Assembly (NCBI GenBank): GCA_948665105.1
Contig: CAPNGW010000027.1
Span: 1 to 14,781 of the forward strand
Source: an uncultured Lachnospiraceae bacterium
Lineage (GTDB): Bacteria; Bacillota; Clostridia; Lachnospirales; Lachnospiraceae
DNA: 14,781 bases
Reading direction: 5' to 3'
The notes below the pieces were generated by a model. That model made no database searches, was not told the DNA's origin, and worked only from the letters and a program-made list of their open reading frames with translations. Positions 1 to 5,625 of the stretch are shown in pieces (within the stretch, counting starts at the first letter, position 1; every line of letters starts with the position of its first letter). Made by a program: the position numbers and the translations under genes.

Positions 1-1352
1 CCCGGATTGTGGAAGTGGATCATGGGGGCGTCTACAGCTATACAGGGAATTATGCAGATTATGTAGCCCTTAAAATGCAGAAACAGAACATGGAGCAGGC
101 CAGCCAGCGGAAACGGAAAAGCATCCTGAAAAAAGAACTGGCATGGCTTGCAAGGGGCGCAAGGGCACGTTCCACCAAGCAGAAAGCCCATATTCAGCGG
201 ATTGAGGAGATACTGAATCGGGAAGGGCCCATGGAGGAAGCTCGGGTGGAGCTGCCCTCGGTGGCTTCCCGCATGGGCCGTAAAACCATTGAAATGCAGG
301 GGATTTCCAAATCATACGGCGGAAATACCCTGATTTCCGATTTTGATTATATCTTCCTGAAACAGGACCGTATCGGTATTGTGGGGCCAAATGGCAGCGG
401 GAAAAGCACGCTTTTGAAAATCCTTATGGGTGAGGTTTTACCGGACGGCGGGACCATTGAAATGGGAGAGACTATCAAAATAGGCTACTTTGCCCAGGAC
501 AATGTGCATATGGACGAGGACATGAGAGCCATCGACTACGTGCGGGAGGTGGCGGAGTATATTCCCACCAATGACGGCAAGATTACAGCCTCTGCATTGA
601 TGGAGCGTTTCCTGTTTGATGGCACCATGCAATGGTCCAGGATTGGAAAGCTGTCTGGGGGAGAGCGCAGGCGGCTGTACCTGATGCGGATTCTCATGGA
701 GGCCCCCAATGTGCTGGTGTTTGACGAGCCTACCAACGATTTGGACATTCAGACCTTGAATATTCTGGAGGACTATCTGGATGCCTTTGACGGGATTGTC
801 ATTGCCGTGTCCCACGATAGGTATTTTCTGGACAGGATTGTAAACCGAATCTTTGCCTTTGAAGGGGAGGGACATGTGCAGCAGTACGAGGGTGGGTATG
901 TAGATTATCTGAAAGCCCGGGCCCAGAGGTACCCTGATAAGTATACGGAGGATGGGGGTGTGAAGCAGCCGCAGATTGGACGAAGGGGAACAGGAAGCGG
1001 CTTTGCAGGGACACAGTTAGGAGAAGGCCGGGACGGAAACAGAGCCGGGAAGGGACAGACCGGGGAACCGAAGCTATCCGGAAATGAAAAGAAGAAGCCA
1101 AATTTAACACCGGGCAAACTGAAGTTCACCTATAAGGAGCAGCGGGAGTTTGAGACCATTGACGATGACATCGCCAAGCTGGAGGAGGATTTAAAACGGC
1201 TGGAAAATCAGATTACAGCCAACGCCACCAATAGCGTGAAGCTTAAGGAGTTGATGGAGGAGCAGGCAAAGGCTCAGGCAAAGCTTGAGGAAAAGATGGA
1301 GCGTTGGGTGTATCTTAATGATTTGGCGGAGCAGATTCAGGCGCAGCGGTAA
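1..1352 (+). CDS. ABC-F family ATPase, C-terminal part (5' end outside window)
   Basis: Soluble duplicated ATPase of the ABC-F class; characterised members act on the ribosome as translation factors or antibiotic-protection proteins. The reading frame is open to the left edge (from base 3, reading R-I-V-E-V-D), so the GTG at base 9 is not the true start. Visible order, counted from base 9: the end of the first ABC domain, a basic inter-domain linker (about 25-75), then a complete second ABC domain with Walker A GPNGSGKST (about 126-134), signature LSGGE (about 215), Walker B with DEPTNDLD (about 239) and switch SHDR (about 268). There is no membrane segment. A Gly/Lys-rich stretch (about 310-365) leads into a charged C-terminal coiled coil, as in Uup/YdiF-like members. 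A strong terminator follows. The family is certain; the subtype and any resistance role cannot be told. Confidence 0.95.
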   Translation, partial: RIVEVDHGGVYSYTGNYADYVALKMQKQNMEQASQRKRKSILKKELAWLARGARARSTKQKAHIQRIEEILNREGPMEEARVELPSVASRMGRKTIEMQGISKSYGGNTLISDFDYIFLKQDRIGIVGPNGSGKSTLLKILMGEVLPDGGTIEMGETIKIGYFAQDNVHMDEDMRAIDYVREVAEYIPTNDGKITASALMERFLFDGTMQWSRIGKLSGGERRRLYLMRILMEAPNVLVFDEPTNDLDIQTLNILEDYLDAFDGIVIAVSHDRYFLDRIVNRIFAFEGEGHVQQYEGGYVDYLKARAQRYPDKYTEDGGVKQPQIGRRGTGSGFAGTQLGEGRDGNRAGKGQTGEPKLSGNEKKKPNLTPGKLKFTYKEQREFETIDDDIAKLEEDLKRLENQITANATNSVKLKELMEEQAKAQAKLEEKMERWVYLNDLAEQIQAQR

Positions 1353-1355
1353 ATT

Positions 1356-1396
1356 AAGTACATGGATTATGGAAGGATAGTCCATGTACTTTTTTT
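1356..1396 (+). terminator. Intrinsic terminator of the ABC-F gene
   Basis: The stem pairs AAGTACATGGA with TCCATGTACTT, extended by a G-T wobble and three A-T pairs. The 6-base loop GGAAGG is followed by seven T. It begins four bases after the ABC-F stop codon. Confidence 0.92.
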
Positions 1397-1447
1397 GCGC
1401 TCCGGGGTATGATTGACCCAGAGAATGCGGGCACAGGAAGGCCGGGG

Positions 1448-1453
1448 AGGAGG
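1448..1453 (+). promoter_or_regulatory. Relict ribosome binding site of the GH31 pseudogene
   Basis: AGGAGG lies seven bases before the ATG at 1461. It shows that the broken reading frame downstream was once a normally translated gene. No convincing promoter was seen between the terminator and this site. Confidence 0.7.
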
Positions 1454-1460
1454 ATAAGAA

Positions 1461-2957
1461 ATGTACCAGATTGATAATGTCAATGGAAAAACCCTTTATG
1501 TGGAGGCGGTGACGCCCAATATTTTCCGGCTTGTCTATACCGGAAGGGAGAGTGTAGGGCAGGCTTCCTGCCTGGTTGATAAAAGGGAGCGACAGCCAAT
1601 GGAGCTTACCATCCGGGAAGAGGGAGGGCAGGTGATTATTGCCAGCGAAAGTCTTCAGGCGGAGATTGCAAGGGAGACCGGAAGCTGTCGCTTTAGGCGG
1701 TTAAGGGACGGTAAGGTTCTGCTTCAGGAGGGGGAGAAATCCCTGACAGAGATTGACGTAATGAAGTATCAGGTGGAAGGGGATGCGCCTGTGGTACGTC
1801 GGGTGAAAACGGTGGACGGAGAGCGGAATTTTATGGAAAACCTTGTGAAGACAACAGACCGTAAGGCCTACCGCGGACGGCTGGGCTTCTGCTTCAGGCC
1901 AGAGGAGGGAATCTACGGTCTGGGGCAGGGGGGAAGAGGGAATCTACAATTACCATGGGCACAGCCAGTATCTGTACCAGCATAATATGCGGATTCCCAT
2001 GTACTGTTTTGTATAGGACCAGGGTTATGGAATTCTGGCAGACTGCTGTTCCTTAATGACCTTCGAAAGCCAGGGAGAGGATGCCCATTTCTTCTTTGAT
2101 ACCATTGACCAGATGGACTATTACTTTGTGGCAGGGGAGTGCCTGGACGAGCTTATAAAGGGCTTCCGCCACCTTACGGGGCGGGCACAGATGCTTCCCA
2201 AGTGGGCCTATGGGTATATCCAGTCCAAGGAGGCGTATTTAAGTCAGCAGGAGCTGGTGGATACAGTGGCGGAGTACCGAAGAAGAAATGTACCCATCGA
2301 CGGGATTGTCCAGGACTGGCAAAGCTGGGAGGAAGGAAACTGAGGAGAGAAGCTCCTTGATAAGAAGCGTTATCCCAATATGAAGGAGGCCGCTGAAAGG
2401 ATTCACGACATGTATGCCCATACCATGGTTTCCGTCTGGCCCAATATGACCAGGGTGGGGAGAATTACCAGGAATTGTATGAGCAGGGACATATGCTTTT
2501 GGATTTGGCTACCTACAACGCATTTGACGAAAAGGCCCGGGAGGTCTATTTCCAGCAGGCCAAGAGGGGACTGTACGACCAGGGCTTTGACGCCTGGTGG
2601 TGTGATTCCACGGAGCCTTTTTCCGGGCCCGACTGGAACGGTGAGGAGAAGGGGGGACCTCTACGATGCCATTGGAAAATTTATCAACCCGCGCTATACC
2701 TTGATGCCCTACATTTATTCCCTTGCGGTCCAGGTGCACTTTTCGGATGATACCATGATGCGAAGCCTTCTGCTTGATTTTTCCGAGGACGCCATTGCGA
2801 AAGCTGTCTGGGACCAATTCATGCTGGGAAGAAGCCTTCTGGTCTGCCCGGTGACAGAGCCCATGTATTATGGGCCCAGCAGTGACCCCTCCAAAAGGAA
2901 AGGATGCGGCGCTGCTATCTGCCGGAGGGCTGTGACTAGTATGATTTCTGGACAAAT
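1461..2957 (+). pseudogene. GH31 family alpha-glycosidase, multiply broken
   Basis: Reading the three frames together gives a GH31 protein (alpha-glucosidase/alpha-xylosidase family). It has an N-terminal beta-sandwich, GIYGLGQ (about 1911), the LPKWAYGYIQS segment (about 2194), and the nucleophile motif WWCDSTEP with Asp at 2604-2606. A later segment reads FINPRYTLMPYIYSLA and CPVTEPMYYGP. Lesions: an extra G in the run at 1928-1933; TAG at 2014; TGA at 2341 in place of Trp; loss of one base near 2453-2460; a large deletion near 2640-2656; loss of one base near 2884; TAG at 2937 in place of Trp. The deletion joins the residues just after the nucleophile to a segment that family members carry roughly 100 residues later, so the catalytic acid/base Asp is gone. 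It cannot encode an active enzyme. The ribosome binding site is still good, so inactivation may be fairly recent. Neighbouring genes are intact, which argues against bulk sequencing error. Confidence 0.9.
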
Positions 2958-2965
2958 CTCATGAA

Positions 2966-3260
2966 TTTTTGGCGGAGAGCCTCCCCAACCTCAGCATGGA
3001 TTTCGGCCCCGGCTCGGTGGCTTCCTACCTGGGCTCTGATATTGAGTTCCATGATGATACCGTATAGTTCACTGAATGGGTGGAGGACTGGGAGGAGGTA
3101 CCGCCCCTGGGTTTATACCCAGGAGGGAGAATGGTATCAGAAGCATATCGCACTGATAAAGAAATGCAGGGAGCTGGTGGGGGAGGATTTTCCGGCCTGC
3201 ATTCCAGACTTGATGGAAAATGTGGATGTGCTGGCCTCCTTAAGAGGTGTTCAGGGCTTG
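2966..3260 (+). pseudogene. URO-D-family gene fragment lying within the GH31 remnant
   Basis: In frame 2 from about 2966 the translation reads like the N-terminal half of a URO-D-superfamily protein: FGPGSVASYLGSDIEFHDDT, a TAG at 3065 where Trp is expected, then FTEWVEDWEEVPPL. One extra G near 3109 shifts it to a frame reading VYTQEGEWYQKHIALIKKC and then PDLMENVDVLASLRG. It parallels residues about 90-173 of the intact URO-D-like protein encoded at 4542: G-x-G, G-x-I-x-F-x-x-D-T-x-W, PPL, WYQ and a final D-x-x-x-x-L-x-G line up in order. It begins directly after the GH31 FWTN segment with no start codon or ribosome binding site. It has no C-terminal half, so it is a remnant. Confidence 0.72.
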
Positions 3261-3275
3261 AATCGCTGTTGTTTT

Positions 3276-3367
3276 GCAGATTACGGTCTAACTCTGGAAA
3301 TTATCGCACATCATGGCAAGGGAGGCCGTTTCTCGCTGGATGAGGATAGAGGAGATATACAAATAAA
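3276..3367 (+). pseudogene. Probable C-terminal tail fragment of the GH31 gene
   Basis: The translation ADYGLTLEI followed by GKGGRFSLDEDRGD resembles the C-terminal beta-domain of GH31 enzymes. There a pattern such as L-x-L-x-I, then G-x-D-G-x-F-x-L-Y-E-D-x-G-D, is usual. Similarity fades after the final G-D. If correct, the GH31 gene once continued here and the URO-D fragment sits between two GH31 pieces. The assignment rests on a short motif only. The following bases, up to the LacI promoter, hold no other gene. Confidence 0.5.
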
Positions 3368-3415
3368 GGAAAATAAGGACCACAACAGTGGAGATTACGG
3401 CAATCAACATATGAG

Positions 3416-3454
3416 AAAGAAAGAACTGGGCTTTGATATTTAATTTCTTTCTTT
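3416..3454. repeat. 10-bp perfect inverted repeat upstream of the LacI gene
   Basis: AAAGAAAGAA (3416-3425) and TTCTTTCTTT (3445-3454) are perfect reverse complements separated by 19 bases. The stem is A/T-rich and not followed by a long T run. It may be a weak terminator insulating the regulator, or chance in purine-rich DNA. Confidence 0.3.
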
Positions 3455-3475
3455 TACCAGGCAATAAAGAACCAT

Positions 3476-3504
3476 TTGCATCATTTATACGAATATGCTA
3501 TAGT
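3476..3504 (+). promoter_or_regulatory. Putative promoter of the LacI-family gene
   Basis: TTGCAT (3476-3481), a 17-base spacer and TATAGT (3499-3504) fit a sigma-A promoter. The -10 box ends six bases before the ATG at 3511, so transcription would start at or next to the start codon. Confidence 0.55.
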
Positions 3505-3510
3505 GAAAAA

Positions 3511-4368
3511 ATGGAAAAAGCACAATTAAAGAAAAAGAAATATACGATGCAGGACATTGCGGATGCGGTTGGTGTATCCAAAGCAACAGTCTCCTATGTG
3601 CTGAATGGAAAGGAAAATTCCCGGGTAAGTGAGGAGACCCGGGATAAGATATTGCATGTAGCGAATTTATATAATTATACGCCTAATTTTGCCGCAAAGT
3701 ATCTGTCTTCCAATGTTTCAAATTTTATAGGAATTATTTTCGGTGGGATGAGTTCTGATTTCAATCGGTCCGATTTCATGGAATTTATGGATGCGTTGAC
3801 GGAAGAAATAGAAAAGGCTGGAGATAGTTTGATTTACATACATCGAGACGATATTTTCTGGAAAAAGAAAATGTCTTATCCGTATGATGTACTGATTGCA
3901 GTGAATGTTTCCAAAGCTGATATTGAGAAAATTTCCAAAGCTACTTTTTCACCGCTTTTACTGGTGGACAGCCTTTCGGAGGACCCACTTTTTTTTCAGG
4001 TTATAACCAGATATGAAGGGGATAAGAACAAAGGAAAGGATGGAATTCTTCTTGCTGCTCCCATGAGGAATGAATTGTATCGTGCACAAGTCCTGGAACG
4101 GTTTGAAGGATGGGAGATACATGAATGTGAAGCGCTTTCGGATGTGAAGAAGATATTGGAAGGCGTGCAAGAGCGAAGTGTGACGGTGCTTGGCAGGAGC
4201 TTGGGGGAGACAGCGGCTGCGTTGGCTGGGGAGAAACAGAAAATCTGTGTGAAGAGAGGAGAATTATCTCCAAAGATACAGGCAATACTAGTAAAAATTC
4301 AGGAGTTAAAGCGCTTGGAGAATCTTGAAGGGGTTCAACAGCATGTGACGGAAGTCGCCTGCGAATAA
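3511..4368 (+). CDS. LacI-family transcriptional regulator, short ligand-binding domain
   Basis: Sequence-specific DNA-binding regulator, 285 residues. The N-terminal helix-turn-helix is clear: MQDIADAVGVSKATVSYVLN (residues 13-32), then the hinge side with TRDKILHVANLYNYTPN. The first part of a periplasmic-binding-like effector domain follows (SNFIGIIFGG, then SYPYDVLIAVN). The remainder is weakly conserved and the protein is some 45-55 residues shorter than typical LacI members (about 330-340), so the effector domain is reduced. The frame is open upstream to 3433, but that part has no LacI similarity; ATG 3511 puts the helix-turn-helix at the usual distance from the N-terminus. No Shine-Dalgarno precedes it. 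It most likely controls the operon starting at 4542, whose promoter overlaps a LacI-type palindrome. The effector is unknown; a breakdown product of the imported sugar is the natural guess. Confidence 0.9.
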   Translation: MEKAQLKKKKYTMQDIADAVGVSKATVSYVLNGKENSRVSEETRDKILHVANLYNYTPNFAAKYLSSNVSNFIGIIFGGMSSDFNRSDFMEFMDALTEEIEKAGDSLIYIHRDDIFWKKKMSYPYDVLIAVNVSKADIEKISKATFSPLLLVDSLSEDPLFFQVITRYEGDKNKGKDGILLAAPMRNELYRAQVLERFEGWEIHECEALSDVKKILEGVQERSVTVLGRSLGETAAALAGEKQKICVKRGELSPKIQAILVKIQELKRLENLEGVQQHVTEVACE

Positions 4369-4387
4369 ACTTTTGGATAGAAGGATG

Positions 4388-4429
4388 GTGTGTGAGAACG
4401 AGAAAATCGTTGTTACACACTATTTTTTT
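4388..4429 (+). terminator. Intrinsic terminator of the LacI-family gene
   Basis: GTGTGTGAGAACGA pairs with TCGTTGTTACACAC, with one wobble and one mismatch, around a 5-base loop. A T run follows at 4423-4429. It separates the regulator from the operon promoter that begins immediately after it. Confidence 0.85.
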
Positions 4430-4432
4430 GCA

Positions 4433-4461
4433 TTGACAATCCTGAGAGAAAGTGATATACT
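4433..4461 (+). promoter_or_regulatory. Sigma-A promoter of the seven-gene operon
   Basis: Consensus -35 TTGACA (4433-4438), an exact 17-base spacer and -10 TATACT (4456-4461), with a TG at 4453-4454 giving an extended -10. Transcription is expected from about 4468. No other promoter was recognised down to 13698. Such a strong promoter needs a repressor, which agrees with the adjacent operator. Confidence 0.93.
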
Positions 4462-4470
4462 CATTTTAAG

Positions 4471-4482
4471 TTAACCGGTTAA
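4471..4482. promoter_or_regulatory. LacI-type operator palindrome TTAACCGGTTAA
   Basis: Perfect 12-bp palindrome with the central C-G step typical of LacI-family operators, flanked symmetrically by TTTT (4464-4467) and AAAA (4486-4489). It lies just downstream of the expected transcription start, where a bound repressor blocks initiation or clearance. The regulator at 3511 is the obvious candidate to bind it. No second copy was noticed in the window. Confidence 0.82.
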
Positions 4483-4522
4483 GCAAAAAACAAATATATA
4501 AAAAGAGTTAAAAAAACAGAAA

Positions 4523-4531
4523 AGGAGAGGG
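4523..4531 (+). promoter_or_regulatory. Ribosome binding site selecting the TTG start at 4542
   Basis: AGGAGAGGG lies 10 bases before TTG 4542. The next in-frame ATG (4587 region onward and 4569) has no such site before it. The distance is somewhat long, so translation of this first gene may be modest. Confidence 0.6.
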
Positions 4532-4541
4532 AAAAGGAAAA

Positions 4542-5621
4542 TTGTTAGAATATTTGAAACCAAACCTGGAAAAAGCTATTTTTAACATGAACCGCACCTA
4601 TGAGGATGCATGTAAGCATAAAGAGGGCAATGTGACATTGCGGGTGTTGCCTCCGGAGGATGTGGAATTTTACGAAGAGATTAATCTGACCCAATTTCAG
4701 TTTGAGAAGGAAGAGGAGTGTGTGCGGTACGCCAAAATGCTCTGTGAAAAACAAAAGAATTCTTTCCTGTACAGAAAGGAACTGGATGATAATATGATTC
4801 CCTCCTTTACACCGGTGCTTGGGATTGGGGATTATTCAGCATTTGTTGCGGGAGGAATTACATTTACAAAGGATACAAGCTGGCCGGAGCATGTGCTGGA
4901 TAAGCCAGGGGATTTTCGGAAACTTCCGCCTCTTGGAACGTCTTTGTGGTATCAGCGTTTTCTGCATATCTGTGAATTGATGCTGAAGGAGATGGATGGA
5001 ACGGGAATCCCGTTTATGCGGGGATTTTTTTCACCACTGGATCTGGCTCATGCACTTTTGGGGGAGGATATTTATTACGCTTTTTATGACGAACCGGAGG
5101 AGTTGCATGCACTGTTAGATTACAGTGCAGATGCGACCATTCGGTTTGCAGATGATATCTATGCGTTGGCCGGAAAATATTTGCGGGGAACAAAATATGG
5201 TATGTGGTATTTGGAGGGGAACATAAACATGTCCGAAGACATTGCCTGCATGATATCCGGAGAGCTTTACCGGGAATTTTGTGCACCTCATACACAGAAG
5301 GTTATTGATCATTTTGGAAGGGGATTTATGCACTGCCATTCCAGGGCCATGTATCTGGTAAAAGAGATCTGCCAGCTGAACCAGGTGGCTCATCTATGGC
5401 TGGCCACAGACCCGAATCAGCCCAGGCCAATTCAACATATTCCGGAGCTGGTGGAGGCAGCCAACGGAGTTTGCCTGGCTATTGACTGTGATAATTTTTC
5501 GGAGATTGAAGGGCAGATGGACGAACTGAAAAAAGGGAACTTTTCTATCTGTCTGCCGGTGAAAAGCATAGAAGAAGGGAAAGAATATATCAGACGGTTT
5601 GAAGAGCTATGCAAGGAGTGA
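4542..5621 (+). CDS. URO-D superfamily protein, first gene of operon (function unknown)
   Basis: 359 residues, TTG start, no signal peptide or membrane segment, so cytoplasmic. The fold assignment rests on the family pattern: DT-x-W (about 112-115), KLPPL, WYQ, then REFCAPH, and MHCHSRA with His264-Cys265-His266 where relatives carry a zinc-binding H-x-C. A later Cys lies in FSICLPVK near the C-terminus. The superfamily includes uroporphyrinogen decarboxylase and the corrinoid/coenzyme M or folate methyltransferases MtaA, MtbA and CmuA. I do not see the N-terminal R-Q-A-G-R signature of true HemE and there are no heme genes nearby, so a heme role is unlikely. Being first in a sugar-catabolic operon suggests action on a sugar-linked substrate or a methyl group, but that is inference. 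The gene ends four bases before the next start. A relative survives as a fragment at 2966-3260. Confidence 0.8.
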   Translation: MLEYLKPNLEKAIFNMNRTYEDACKHKEGNVTLRVLPPEDVEFYEEINLTQFQFEKEEECVRYAKMLCEKQKNSFLYRKELDDNMIPSFTPVLGIGDYSAFVAGGITFTKDTSWPEHVLDKPGDFRKLPPLGTSLWYQRFLHICELMLKEMDGTGIPFMRGFFSPLDLAHALLGEDIYYAFYDEPEELHALLDYSADATIRFADDIYALAGKYLRGTKYGMWYLEGNINMSEDIACMISGELYREFCAPHTQKVIDHFGRGFMHCHSRAMYLVKEICQLNQVAHLWLATDPNQPRPIQHIPELVEAANGVCLAIDCDNFSEIEGQMDELKKGNFSICLPVKSIEEGKEYIRRFEELCKE

Positions 5622-5625
5622 TGAT

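Noticed and set aside
438..875. Long minus-strand open frame within the ABC-F gene
   Set aside because: It is opposite to the conserved Walker and signature motifs and gives a His/Gly-rich sequence of no known type: a shadow frame.
1461..2957. Programmed frameshifting or stop-codon readthrough (for example recoded TGA) in the GH31 frame
   Set aside because: There are several independent frameshifts, stops of two types and a deletion of catalytic sequence. Neighbouring genes use normal stops. Decay explains all of it.
3433..3510. Upstream extension of the LacI-family frame
   Set aside because: It encodes a stretch unlike LacI N-termini and spans the likely promoter.
4369..4541. Catabolite-responsive (CcpA cre) site near the operon promoter
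   Set aside because: No sequence close to the cre consensus was found; the only palindrome is TTAACCGGTTAA.
5599..5625. TTG 5599 as start of the binding-protein/permease fusion
   Set aside because: It lies inside the previous gene with no ribosome binding site. ATG 5626 has AGGAG at eight bases and puts the signal sequence at the N-terminus.
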